Made by a program: the position numbers and the translations under genes. From assembly GCA_027486795.1 (NCBI GenBank), contig JAIXOI010000035.1, positions 62,001-126,000 of the forward strand: DNA of 64,000 bases, read 5' to 3'. Below the pieces are notes generated by a model that did no database searches, was not told where the DNA came from, and saw only the letters and a list, made by a program, of their open reading frames with translations. The DNA is from Sphingobacteriales bacterium. GTDB lineage: Bacteria; Bacteroidota; Bacteroidia; Chitinophagales; CAIOSU01. Positions within the stretch are counted from its first letter, which is position 1; each line of letters opens with the position of its first letter. Of this stretch, positions 34,232-42,824 are shown piece by piece.

Positions 34232-35557
34232 ATGCCAGTTGTAGAGCTGATAATGCCGAAAATGGGAGAGAGTATCATGGAAGCAACCATCTTAAAATGG
34301 TTGAAGAAAGAAGGCGATACCGTAGAGGCCGATGAATCGGTGCTGGAAATTGCGACCGATAAAGTAGACTCTGAAGTACCCGCCAGCCTAGGTGGTGTTA
34401 TAACCAAAATACTGTTTAACGAAGGCGATGTGGTAGCCGTTGGCAAGGCTGTAGCCCTTATTGATACTGGCGGTGCTGGTAGTACCCCTCAACCTGCCCA
34501 AGAAACCGAAACCAAAGCCCCTTTGCAAGCAGAACCTATTTTAGCAGCTAAAGTTGCTGAACCGGTATTGGCACAAACGCAAGAATACAGCAGCAATGGC
34601 AGCGATAGGTTTTACTCTCCGTTGGTAATGAGCATTGCCCGCGAAGAGAAAATATCAATGTCGGAGCTTGAAAAAGTACCTGGCAGCGGAAAAGACCAAC
34701 GTGTAACTAAAGCCGATATATTGGCCTATGTACAAAATCGTGGTAACCAACCGGCCGCCGCACTTGCAATTCAGCCTGCAGTGCAATCTGTGCCAGCTGC
34801 TCAGCCAGAAACCATTAAAGCTACTGCAGCACCTATATCGGTTAGCGGCAATGTAGAAATAGTGGAGATGGACCGCATGCGCAAGTTAATTGCCGACCAC
34901 ATGGTGCGTTCTAAACATACGTCGCCACACGTTACCTCTTTTGTTGAAGCCGACGTTACAGAATTGGTGTTGTGGCGCAATAAAGTAAAAGATGGTTTCC
35001 AGAAACGCGAAGGTGAGAAAATTACCTTTACTCCAATATTTATTGAGGCGGTAGCTAAAGCACTTAAAGAGTTTCCGTATGTGAACTCATCTGTTGATGG
35101 TACCAAGATTATTGTTCGCAAAGACCTAAATATTGGTATGGCCACTGCATTGCCTTCGGGTAACTTGATTGTGCCGGTAATTAAAGGAGCAGACCAATTG
35201 AGCCTTACGGGCATCACCAAGCAAGTAAACCGCTTAGCTGATACCGCACGCAAAGGAAAATTGAAGCCTGAGGATATTGATGGTGGGACGTTTACCATCA
35301 GTAACGTAGGTACTTTTGGCAACTTGATGGGCACACCTATTATTAATCAACCACAAGTAGCTATTTTGGCAACAGGTGTGGTTAAGAAGAAGCCTGTAGT
35401 GCTCGAAACCCCGTCGGGCGACGTTATAGCCATTCGCCATATGATGTTCCTATCCTTGTCTTATGATCACCGTATAGTTGATGGTGCTATGGGTGGAAGC
35501 TTTTTGCGTAGGGTTGCTGATTTGTTAGAGCAATTTGATGGCTCAAGAGAAATTTAA
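34232..35557 (+). CDS. 2-oxoacid dehydrogenase E2 (dihydrolipoamide acyltransferase)
   Basis: The 441-residue protein has a lipoyl domain with the modified lysine in EIATDKVDSE (Lys44), then an Ala/Gln/Pro-rich linker. A peripheral-subunit-binding domain follows (YSPLVMSIAREEKISM to ADILAYVQ, about 127-170), and then the catalytic domain with SYDHRIVDGA (His413, Asp417). It carries acyl groups from E1 to CoA in the pyruvate, 2-oxoglutarate or branched-chain complex. E1 and E3 are not adjacent. The short form with one lipoyl domain and the sequence GAMGGSFL favour a branched-chain or generic 2-oxoacid type, but this cannot be settled by eye. Confidence 0.93.
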   Translation: MPVVELIMPKMGESIMEATILKWLKKEGDTVEADESVLEIATDKVDSEVPASLGGVITKILFNEGDVVAVGKAVALIDTGGAGSTPQPAQETETKAPLQAEPILAAKVAEPVLAQTQEYSSNGSDRFYSPLVMSIAREEKISMSELEKVPGSGKDQRVTKADILAYVQNRGNQPAAALAIQPAVQSVPAAQPETIKATAAPISVSGNVEIVEMDRMRKLIADHMVRSKHTSPHVTSFVEADVTELVLWRNKVKDGFQKREGEKITFTPIFIEAVAKALKEFPYVNSSVDGTKIIVRKDLNIGMATALPSGNLIVPVIKGADQLSLTGITKQVNRLADTARKGKLKPEDIDGGTFTISNVGTFGNLMGTPIINQPQVAILATGVVKKKPVVLETPSGDVIAIRHMMFLSLSYDHRIVDGAMGGSFLRRVADLLEQFDGSREI

Positions 35558-35622
35558 CTAATCTAAAATGTACCAGAAGTACCCGTTAACCGTTGAATAT
35601 CAGAAGTATCTGCTTATTGCTT

Positions 35623-35630
35623 TAATTTTG
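35623..35630 (+). promoter_or_regulatory. Possible -7 element TAATTTTG before MORN/TPR gene
   Basis: TAATTTTG matches TAnnTTTG 25 bases upstream of the ATG at 35656. The nearest TTG (35593-35595) is 27 bases further up, longer than the usual spacing. Confidence 0.3.
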
Positions 35631-35655
35631 CAGGCTGTTAACTTGCCCCTTTTTA

Positions 35656-37509
35656 ATGCATACTCGTTTTATTAGTCTATTCGGTCTTCATTTGCTATTT
35701 CAGCTTCTTTTTTTCTCAGCTACGGCACAAGAGAAGAAAGGCTGTGTGGCAGGCGATTGCCAAAACGGCAAAGGCACTTATGTTTTTGAAGACGGTAACA
35801 AATTTGAAGGTGCCTTCTTAAACAGCCAACCACAAAACGGCACTTTGTTTTTAGCCAATGGCGAAAAATATGTAGGTAGTTTAATTGATGGGCAGCCAAA
35901 CGGAACAGGCACCTATACTTGGCCTTCAGGGCAGAAATACGAAGGTCACTTTAGTTATGGTAAAAAAACAGGCCCAGGCAAATATCTTTTCCCTAATGGC
36001 GATGTGTATGAGGGCAATCTGTTAAATGGCGCATTTCATGGCATAGGCATATACACTTGGCAAAACGGGGAGCGCTACCAAGGCGAGTATCAGAACAACG
36101 TGAAGCATGGAATGGGCAATATGCGTTTTAGCACAGGCGACATATACGAAGGTGAGTACGATAACGGAGTAAGAAAAGGAATGGGTACAATGTACTACAC
36201 TACTGGCGATACAGCAACCGGGCGCTGGGATACCGCTGCTTGCAATTGTGTAATGCGCTATAAAAACGGGGATAAGTATACAGGGTTGATAGGTGGCGGT
36301 TTTAGAGAAGAGCATGGTATATTGTACCTTGCCAATGGCGATGAAATTGAAGGCGTATGGGCAGGCGATATGCTAGAGAAAGGTATAATTAGATATGCCA
36401 ATGGTAATGTTTTTAAAGGCGGTATCTCAGAGTCGCTATACCCAGAAGGTGCTGGGTCGATGGAATTGCGTTACGGTGCAAAGGCTAAGGGCGATTTTTA
36501 TATGCTCGGCGGGAGCGGGGTAATTGAATATGAAAATGGAGATGTGTATTCTGGCAATTGGAATGCAAACATCATGCCTAGTGGCAAAGGCACCATGGAA
36601 TACATTAATGGCGATAAGTACGAAGGCGACTGGTTGCTGGGTATGCAACATGGGCTGGGTAAACTCACTTATAAAAATGGTGAAATACGCACTGGCCGAT
36701 GGGCAGAGGGCCGAGCGGTAAGTGAAGCGCCCATATTGGAGGCTGATGTGCTTTTGGCTGAAGAGTTGTACCAAAAAGCGATAACAAAGTGGAATGGTAA
36801 AGACAGACAAGGAGCTTTGAGCTTGCTAAACGAAGCCATACTTAAAAACCCCTCCTTTGCCGATGCCTTTGCATATAGGGGCAAATTGAAGGTGGAAATG
36901 CAAAACAATCAAGGTGCTATTGACGATTACCTTGCAGCCCTTAAGATAAAACCCGACTGGCCGGAGGTAGAATATGAACTAGGGAACATATATTATAACC
37001 AAGGCCAATTGGCCAGTGCGCTTATTCACTTTAGAAGTATAATTAATTTGTTGCCATCTAAGCCCGATGGGTACTTGTATGCCGGCATAGTGAGCTACGA
37101 CCTGATGCATTATGACGAGGCTTTGAAGTATTATAATAAAGCCATCGACCTAGGCCCAGCGGCTCCATTGGCCTATTATTATCGTGGTGAGTTGCATGCC
37201 AGCCAAGGCCATTTCGAGGCGGCATTGACAGATTTTAATCAGTGTATAGCCCTCGACCCCAACAACACGGAGGCTTATCTAGAGCGAGCATTGGTTTATG
37301 TTAAGCAGCATGAGTATAATAAGGCAATGAGTGAGTATAACATTATTATCAATAGCTTTCCAGAGGCTGGAGTAACTTACAAGCATAGGGGCGATCTTTA
37401 CCTTTTACAAGATGAGCAATTGCAGGCTTGTGCCGATTGGCAGAAAGCTAAAAGCTTGGGTATTGAGGGTTTGGAAGAATTGATTAAAAAAAACTGCGGT
37501 AATGAGTAA
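35656..37509 (+). CDS. Secreted MORN-repeat protein with C-terminal TPR repeats
   Basis: The 617-residue protein has a signal peptide ending near SATAQE (residue 25). About a dozen MORN repeats follow (pattern YxGxxxNGxxxGxGxYxxxNGxxYxG, about residues 35-355), then five or six TPR motifs (about 370-610, for example AIDDYLAALKIKPDWPEVEY). MORN repeats form an elongated beta-sheet that binds lipid or protein, and TPRs bind peptides. The combination suggests a periplasmic scaffold. It overlaps the following DoxX-like gene by 8 bp. No enzyme motif is seen. Confidence 0.85.
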   Translation: MHTRFISLFGLHLLFQLLFFSATAQEKKGCVAGDCQNGKGTYVFEDGNKFEGAFLNSQPQNGTLFLANGEKYVGSLIDGQPNGTGTYTWPSGQKYEGHFSYGKKTGPGKYLFPNGDVYEGNLLNGAFHGIGIYTWQNGERYQGEYQNNVKHGMGNMRFSTGDIYEGEYDNGVRKGMGTMYYTTGDTATGRWDTAACNCVMRYKNGDKYTGLIGGGFREEHGILYLANGDEIEGVWAGDMLEKGIIRYANGNVFKGGISESLYPEGAGSMELRYGAKAKGDFYMLGGSGVIEYENGDVYSGNWNANIMPSGKGTMEYINGDKYEGDWLLGMQHGLGKLTYKNGEIRTGRWAEGRAVSEAPILEADVLLAEELYQKAITKWNGKDRQGALSLLNEAILKNPSFADAFAYRGKLKVEMQNNQGAIDDYLAALKIKPDWPEVEYELGNIYYNQGQLASALIHFRSIINLLPSKPDGYLYAGIVSYDLMHYDEALKYYNKAIDLGPAAPLAYYYRGELHASQGHFEAALTDFNQCIALDPNNTEAYLERALVYVKQHEYNKAMSEYNIIINSFPEAGVTYKHRGDLYLLQDEQLQACADWQKAKSLGIEGLEELIKKNCGNE

Positions 37510-37924
37510 GATAAAAATCATAAGCCTTTACCTTCTGGGCATACTTTTGATACTAGCCGGCATCAACCATTTCATAATGGCAGAGGAGGTTTACCTGAAA
37601 ATTATGCCCCCATACTTGGGTTGGCACAAAGAATTGGTTTTTTTGAGCGGTCTTATCGAAATAGGCCTTGGTGTGCTGCTGTTGGTGCCACAATACAGAA
37701 AAATAGCTGCTTGGGGTGTAATACTGCTGCTTATTGCCGTTTTTCCGGCGAATATTTATTTGGCACAAACCAATGGTGCTGTGCTTGGGGTTTCGCCATT
37801 GGTAGCGTGGGGCAGAATACCTTTGCAGGTATTATTCTTATTTTGGGCTTGGTGGTTTACTAAAGATGAAAAAGAGAATAAAAGCAGTGCAAAAAGCCAA
37901 ACCAAAACCAGAAAGCGCCGATAA
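37502..37924 (+). CDS. DoxX-like four-helix membrane protein
   Basis: The 140-residue protein has four hydrophobic helices. The DoxX-like features are ILLILAGINHFIMAEEVYLKIMPPYL in the first third, LSGLIEIGLGVLLLVP in helix 2 and FPANIYLA in helix 3. The C-terminus is a highly charged Lys/Ser/Arg tail, encoded by the 59 bases that also encode the start of the next gene. DoxX proteins are small inner-membrane proteins of poorly known function, some linked to redox or sulfur metabolism. It overlaps the MORN/TPR gene by 8 bp, so it is probably expressed with it. Confidence 0.8.
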   Translation: MSKIKIISLYLLGILLILAGINHFIMAEEVYLKIMPPYLGWHKELVFLSGLIEIGLGVLLLVPQYRKIAAWGVILLLIAVFPANIYLAQTNGAVLGVSPLVAWGRIPLQVLFLFWAWWFTKDEKENKSSAKSQTKTRKRR

Positions 37925-38270
37925 TTACTTCGAGCGAACAACAGATGCCGAATTGCTTGAGCTGGCTTTGGCGGTAAGAAACCTCATAAAACGCACACTT
38001 CCTGGTGTTAGCGAATGCGTAAAGTGGGATTTGCCTTTCTACACTTATCATGGTAATCTATGCTACATCAATATGCGAAAAGGTCATTTAGAGTTGGGCT
38101 TCTATCGGGGGATACACTTATCTAATAGCAGTGGGCTATTGCAAGGTAATGGAAAACTTATTAGGCACATTATATTGCACCCGCGTAACGACCTTCCTCA
38201 AGCCGGAATTGTAGAAACCTTACTTGAAGCAAGTAAGGTTAACGAAAACGGACCTCTTAGACTGAAATAA
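37866..38270 (+). CDS. DUF1801 (YdhG-like) protein
   Basis: The 134-residue protein has a basic N-terminus and then the DUF1801 core: LLELALAVRNLIKRTLPGVSECVKWDLPFYTYHGNLCYIN, LELGFYRG, and RHIILHPRNDLP near the C-terminus. The DUF1801 fold resembles small iron/ligand-binding and frataxin-like proteins, and no reaction is established. Its ATG lies inside the DoxX-like gene in another frame, a 59-bp same-strand overlap. The basic first 20 residues look like an extension forced by that overlap. No later ATG exists before the conserved core. Confidence 0.78.
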   Translation: MKKRIKAVQKAKPKPESADNYFERTTDAELLELALAVRNLIKRTLPGVSECVKWDLPFYTYHGNLCYINMRKGHLELGFYRGIHLSNSSGLLQGNGKLIRHIILHPRNDLPQAGIVETLLEASKVNENGPLRLK

Positions 38271-38384
38271 AAACCACGTTTTTTTTGCCAAACATCAAAC
38301 AACTTTAGTTGATGGCAAATTTGTTGGAGTAATTTCGCACGAAGCTTGGTTAATCTGCAGGCAGTAGGAGCGGGTCTAATATTG

Positions 38385-39686
38385 CTATTGCGCTGCTGGG
38401 CCAGGTAGCATAACCGGGTTGGCAACGTGGTCAATGGTAGGTTTCTCATAAATAATAAGGCTGCCCCGTTCGGTTTTGTTACCCCAAACTTCAATCCCCT
38501 CCCAGTTTTGGTTACAAAGGTTTGTAAGGTGCGCGCCATCTAGTATTAAAGTGCCTTTGGGTTTGATAATGATTTTAGCGCCTTTTGGCAACGAAACCCT
38601 ACACTTGATGGTCAATGTGGCACCGTTCTGAATGATTATATCCCCCTCCAAATCCTTAGCACCGCTCCATACTTCGGCAGAGGAAGTAATTGCCATACTG
38701 GCTTCTTTTTTATACTCACACCAAACAGGCACCAAGTATTTGCGCTGTGCCCTGCCCAATGTAGAAAAGTTGAAATGGATAATACCCAACTGGCAAGGGG
38801 TAAACGAGTTTTGGCGATTGTTGTAGTCCATTACATTGTTGGAGTATATGCCATCTGGGCATTTTTCTGAATTTCGGTCCCAACAATTGGGGTTATCAGG
38901 TGTATCATCGCAATTGTCGCCAGCCCATGTATGCATTAGCCCAAACGAGTGCCCCGTTTCGTGCAAAATAATGCCCATCCTATGGCCAGTTACCTCTTTG
39001 GTTCCATCGGGCAATATCTTGGTTTCCAAAAACTGTTTAGCCCCAACTACCTTCACCCAATTGGTAAACCCTGTGCCTGTTGATTTAGCTGAGTATGTAG
39101 GCGACTTAATACTATCCGGGTGATGCTCTTGCATGACCATCGTTAACACCTCATCCTTATGCTTAGCATATTTTTCGTAAGCGCGCTTATCATAAGAACC
39201 ACTAACCCCGCTCTTAATATCGAAGTAGGCCAACAAACTGTCCGTAGCAAAGTCTATCCCAATGTCGTCTAAATTGGCAGGGTCGTGGTGCAATTCAAAC
39301 CTATAGCTAGTGGGTAGGGCAGGGGTTTCATTGCCAACAGGCAGCGTCATTGGGGCATTTACGCTTAGGCGTTCATTTACAAGTTCCAGCAATCGCTTTA
39401 CGTATGCTGGCGCTTCTTCTTCCGATAAGGTGTTTGGGTCGTTGGCAATGCCCTGCATGATCAAAAAACGAACCCTTATAAAGCGCATCGGTGTATGCTC
39501 TGGGTAATATTGGCTAGGCGCGTAGTTTATGGTTTGGTTGCATAGGTTGGTTTTAGAGGTTTCAATAGGCTCTAAATAAACTGCTTCGGGGCCACTTATA
39601 AATGCCTGCCAGGTTTTCGCAGAGCAAGCTACCATAAACATTAACCCAAACAAGGCAACCGTTAGAAGTTTTTTATCAGCTTTCAT
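38385..39686 (-). CDS. Lipoprotein zinc metalloprotease (metzincin, M43-like)
   Basis: The 433-residue protein has a lipoprotein signal FGLMFMVAC with lipidated Cys21. It carries the metzincin motif HETGHSFGLMH (His242, Glu243, His246, His252) and a downstream Met-turn in NVMDYNNRQ. Between them, DNCDDTPDNPNCW resembles the cysteine-containing loop of pappalysin-type M43 peptidases. The last 100 residues form beta-rich repeats (IIQNGATLTIKC, IIIKPKGTLILDGAHL), like a short beta-helix. It is anchored in the periplasm or outer membrane and cleaves unknown proteins. It is convergent with the DUF1801 gene and divergent from the TPR lipoprotein at 39741. Confidence 0.82.
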   Translation of the reverse strand: MKADKKLLTVALFGLMFMVACSAKTWQAFISGPEAVYLEPIETSKTNLCNQTINYAPSQYYPEHTPMRFIRVRFLIMQGIANDPNTLSEEEAPAYVKRLLELVNERLSVNAPMTLPVGNETPALPTSYRFELHHDPANLDDIGIDFATDSLLAYFDIKSGVSGSYDKRAYEKYAKHKDEVLTMVMQEHHPDSIKSPTYSAKSTGTGFTNWVKVVGAKQFLETKILPDGTKEVTGHRMGIILHETGHSFGLMHTWAGDNCDDTPDNPNCWDRNSEKCPDGIYSNNVMDYNNRQNSFTPCQLGIIHFNFSTLGRAQRKYLVPVWCEYKKEASMAITSSAEVWSGAKDLEGDIIIQNGATLTIKCRVSLPKGAKIIIKPKGTLILDGAHLTNLCNQNWEGIEVWGNKTERGSLIIYEKPTIDHVANPVMLPGPAAQ

Positions 39687-39740
39687 CAGTATCGTACGAA
39701 ATATTAGTAAATTTACTGCGCTTTAAAACAGCGTTAAACC

Positions 39741-40298
39741 ATGAAATACTACTTAGCATTATCACTTGCCCTATTTCTTGTATCATGCGGCGCCAATCGC
39801 GAACAATCTTTGCAAGATATTAAACAGGCAGAAAACAATTTGTATGCCAATGATGGAGCTTTTCTTTTTAATGACTCTTTGGCCAATATCACCCTTGAGG
39901 CATACCTAGATTTTGTGAGTAGCTTTCCTAAAGATAGCCTATCAGCTGATTATTTGTTCAAGGCAGCCGATTTATACCGCGCCAAGCATGAGTTTGATAA
40001 AGCCATAGCCACATTCGACCGCGTAGCTAAAGATTACCCAGACTACGAAAAAGTACCGCAAACGGTATTTTTGCAAGGCTTCATTTACGAAAATGATTTG
40101 AAGGATTTACCAAAAGCAAAAGAACGCTACGAATACTTTATTCAGCAATATCCGCAACACCAACTGGCCCGCGATGTGCAGTTTTCCTTGAACAACCTTG
40201 GCAAAACGCCTGAGCAAATCATCCAAGAATTCCAACAAAACCAAATGTTGCAAGATAGTCTGAGTAGCTTGGTTGATAGCACTAGTTCTGCTAAATAA
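39741..40298 (+). CDS. Small TPR lipoprotein
   Basis: The 185-residue protein has a lipobox in LALFLVSCGANREQ (Cys about residue 17). Two or three TPR-like helix pairs follow (SADYLFKAADLYRAKHEFDKAIATFDRV, then LFLQGFIYENDLKDLPKAKERYEYFI-like), similar in size to YbgF/BamD-type proteins. It is probably anchored in the periplasmic leaflet and acts as a protein-binding adaptor. A terminator follows at 40321. Confidence 0.8.
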   Translation: MKYYLALSLALFLVSCGANREQSLQDIKQAENNLYANDGAFLFNDSLANITLEAYLDFVSSFPKDSLSADYLFKAADLYRAKHEFDKAIATFDRVAKDYPDYEKVPQTVFLQGFIYENDLKDLPKAKERYEYFIQQYPQHQLARDVQFSLNNLGKTPEQIIQEFQQNQMLQDSLSSLVDSTSSAK

Positions 40299-40320
40299 TA
40301 GCTCAATGTAAGAACATCGA

Positions 40321-40359
40321 AAAAGCCTCATGTCGGAAACGATGTGAGGCTTTCTTTTT
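40321..40359 (+). terminator. Terminator after TPR lipoprotein
   Basis: AAAGCCTCA (40322-40330) pairs with TGAGGCTTT (40345-40353) over a 14-base loop and is followed by CTTTTTG, a plus-strand U-tract. Confidence 0.75.
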
Positions 40360-40502
40360 GGGAATGTTTAGCCATGCAATAAGCCGGCAAATTAAACCCT
40401 TGAATGCACCGTAAAATTGCCGCATATTAAAGATGCGTTAAGAAGTGGCTAAGTAGTAGCGTTTATGCTGAACACTATTTACATTTAGGTGGTTGTAAGT
40501 TT

Positions 40503-41015
40503 ATGCGTGTTCGCTCCCTTAAATATGATTTGTTGGAATGGCTATATCAAGCCTACCAGAATGACCCACTTGCTAAGTGGGATGTGGGTCCGTTTATGGA
40601 AGAACATGGCATTAGCGCTGTTAGCAGCATTATTGAGTTTGGTAATGCCTTGAAAAAATCTGGGCATCTGAGGGAGTTTAATGGACAAGGCTATGAGTCG
40701 TTCCAAGCATCCATCAGCATTCTGGGAATCGATTTGATATCGGAGGATGTAAAAAGCGAAATACAACAGCTGTTGGAAGGCATTAAAAACGACTTTGATC
40801 ACTTTTACCCAGTGGTAAACCACTTGCAATTCTTGCCTAAAACCTTTGAAGTAGCTGCCGAAATTAGCCACTACATGCAAAACAATGGACTTATCTTCTC
40901 GCGCATCGAAACCGACGATGTATTCATCAAAATTACCGAGAAAGGCATTGAATACCTGAACCACCCTGGTGGCCCTTATAACATGAGCGGCTCGCCATTG
41001 AGAAAGATTGCTTAA
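40503..41015 (+). CDS. Conserved-looking cytosolic protein of unknown function
   Basis: This 170-residue soluble protein is not recognised. The first 65 residues (LKYDLLEWLYQAYQNDPLAKWDVGPFMEEHGISAVSSII) have a helical pattern resembling a winged-helix domain of the kind used in DNA or protein binding. The middle is an amphipathic helical segment (VKSEIQQLLEGIKNDFDHFY). The C-terminus IKITEKGIEYL resembles the final helix-strand of a wing. A regulator role is a guess from this shape. It stands alone between two gaps of about 200 and 60 bases. Confidence 0.55.
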   Translation: MRVRSLKYDLLEWLYQAYQNDPLAKWDVGPFMEEHGISAVSSIIEFGNALKKSGHLREFNGQGYESFQASISILGIDLISEDVKSEIQQLLEGIKNDFDHFYPVVNHLQFLPKTFEVAAEISHYMQNNGLIFSRIETDDVFIKITEKGIEYLNHPGGPYNMSGSPLRKIA

Positions 41016-41078
41016 CCTTTGTTGTATCCCAGCCTTACCAAATAATTCCTATCTTTCCTGCCGTAACAGCTTTATTGA

Positions 41079-41576
41079 ATGAAGGATTCGCATACACGGA
41101 GTTTTGTGAAGGGGATAAGTTGGCGCGTAATAGGCACCATCGATACTATTGTCATTTCCTTCTTCGTAACCGGCACGCTAGGTAAAGCGCTAACCATTGG
41201 CATGACAGAGGTGATTACCAAAATCATCTTATTCTATTTCCACGAGCGACTATGGCAGATTTTCGGCCATAAAATGTCTGAAGGAAGCAAAAAGGCCATT
41301 ATTAAAGCGATTAGCTGGCGTATCACAGGCACGCTTGATACTATTTTCCTGTCGTTTATGATAATCACTTTCGGCAGCGAAACGGGCAATACAGCCCATC
41401 CCTTTGCGCAGGCAACTACTATTGGAGGCATTGAACTCATAACTAAGATAACGCTTTTCTATTTCCATGAGCAGATATGGAACCGTTTGATTAAATGGGG
41501 TAGAGTGCCTATTGAATTAAATAACCTCGGCAACAACGAAAACGCTACCCCCAACAAAAACAAGCTCGCTAACTAA
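41079..41576 (+). CDS. Tandem DUF2061 membrane protein
   Basis: The 165-residue protein is two copies of one 70-residue DUF2061 unit: KGISWRVIGTIDTIVISFF with ITKIILFYFHERLW, then KAISWRITGTLDTIFLSFM with ITKITLFYFHEQIW. Each unit has two membrane helices, so four in all. Most DUF2061 proteins have one unit, so this is an internal duplication. Its function is unknown. Its 3' end overlaps the folC gene on the opposite strand by 60 bp. Confidence 0.82.
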   Translation: MKDSHTRSFVKGISWRVIGTIDTIVISFFVTGTLGKALTIGMTEVITKIILFYFHERLWQIFGHKMSEGSKKAIIKAISWRITGTLDTIFLSFMIITFGSETGNTAHPFAQATTIGGIELITKITLFYFHEQIWNRLIKWGRVPIELNNLGNNENATPNKNKLAN

Positions 41577-42803
41577 GGCCGCACTTAATGCCGCCTTGTA
41601 GGCATCCTGCACGCTCGGATAACTTTGTCCCCTTAAATCGTATTTAACAGATTCAATGCGCAACTCTTCGGCGTCTCTTCCCCTTGGTATATCGGGTCGG
41701 CAGAAGTAGTAGGTGGCCCCTTTTGGCAACAAGGGCAGCATTTTGGTAAGGTCTTTGTCGTTTACTGTACCTATTACTATATGTAAACCTGGGAAAGCCA
41801 GCTCAGCTATCAAGCCAAAAATCTCTTTGAATCCAGCTTCGTTGTGGCCGCTATCTACCAGTACTAGTGGGTCACGTTGTAAGACTTGTGCTCTACCCAT
41901 AAAAGTACTGATTTCCTTTATGTTAGATAGTGATTTGCGAAGTATTACTTCATCTATATTATAGCCTTGTACTTGCAATTGCTCCACTGCACCAAATACC
42001 GTAGCGAGGTTCTTTAATTGGTAATTACCGTATAAGTCGGTCTGCAAATTTTCTAGATAAGGTATGCCATCTTTAAGCACATTTACCGTCATGCCGCCAA
42101 TGGCCCTATCGGTGCGCACCACGCGGTAATGTTGGTCGGCATAGCTAATTGGGCTGTTGCGATCTTTAGCCGCTTGGTTAAACACAGGTTGTGTTTCTGG
42201 TTGTGTTTCGCCAATAACAACGGGTACTTTGGGTTTAATAATGCCTGCCTTCTCAAACGCAATCAAGGGTAAGGTATCGCCCAGAAACTGCGTATGGTCG
42301 TAGCCAATATTGGTAATGATAGATAGTTTGGGTATGATTACGTTCGTAGAATCGAACCTGCCGCCCATGCCCGTTTCAATAATGGCAATATCAACCTTGT
42401 GGCGGGCAAAATGATCAAAAGCCATGGCTACTGTCATTTCGAAGAAGCTTGGCTGTATGGATATAAAATCTTGTTGGTACTTTGCCACAAAATCGACTAC
42501 TTCACCTTCGCTAATGTATTGCCCATCAATTTTGATACGCTCCCTAAAGTCTTTATAGTGCGGCGATATGTACAGGCCTGTTTTGTAGCCCGCTGTTGTA
42601 AAGATGGCCGCCAAAGTATGTGCCGTGGTACCTTTGCCGTTGGTGCCCGCTATATGGACACTTTTAAACTGGCGCTGTGGCTCTTGCAGCAAAGCCATCA
42701 GCTTAAGGGTATTGGTAAGGTCTTTCTTAAAAGCGGACGCACCCACGCGCTGGAACATAGGCAACTGGTCAAATAGCCACAGCACCGTTTCTGCATAATT
42801 CAT
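41517..42803 (-). CDS. folC: Bifunctional dihydrofolate synthase / folylpolyglutamate synthase
   Basis: The 428-residue enzyme has the Mur-ligase type ATP loop AGTNGKGTTAHTLAAI (about residues 51-66), preceded by KSVHI, and then GLYISPHYKDFRERI. Its central part IIETGMGGRFDSTNVI binds the folate side, and DSGHNEAGF marks the C-terminal domain. It joins dihydropteroate with glutamate and extends folate polyglutamate chains. ATG at 42801-42803 has its own -7 element just upstream and lies 21 bp downstream of the TonB-like gene on the same strand, so it may be expressed both alone and with that gene. Confidence 0.92.
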   Translation of the reverse strand: MNYAETVLWLFDQLPMFQRVGASAFKKDLTNTLKLMALLQEPQRQFKSVHIAGTNGKGTTAHTLAAIFTTAGYKTGLYISPHYKDFRERIKIDGQYISEGEVVDFVAKYQQDFISIQPSFFEMTVAMAFDHFARHKVDIAIIETGMGGRFDSTNVIIPKLSIITNIGYDHTQFLGDTLPLIAFEKAGIIKPKVPVVIGETQPETQPVFNQAAKDRNSPISYADQHYRVVRTDRAIGGMTVNVLKDGIPYLENLQTDLYGNYQLKNLATVFGAVEQLQVQGYNIDEVILRKSLSNIKEISTFMGRAQVLQRDPLVLVDSGHNEAGFKEIFGLIAELAFPGLHIVIGTVNDKDLTKMLPLLPKGATYYFCRPDIPRGRDAEELRIESVKYDLRGQSYPSVQDAYKAALSAALVSELVFVGGSVFVVAEVI

Positions 42804-42807
42804 GCGA

Positions 42808-42815
42808 CAAAGTTA
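42808..42815 (-). promoter_or_regulatory. Possible -7 element TAACTTTG before folC
   Basis: On the minus strand TAACTTTG ends 4 bases before the folC ATG, again suggesting an almost leaderless transcript. No TTG occurs at the expected -33 position. Confidence 0.35.
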
Positions 42816-42824
42816 ATACGATTG

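Noticed and set aside
34801-35334. 177-codon minus-strand ORF opposite the E2 gene
   Set aside because: Shadow of the catalytic domain; no motifs of its own.
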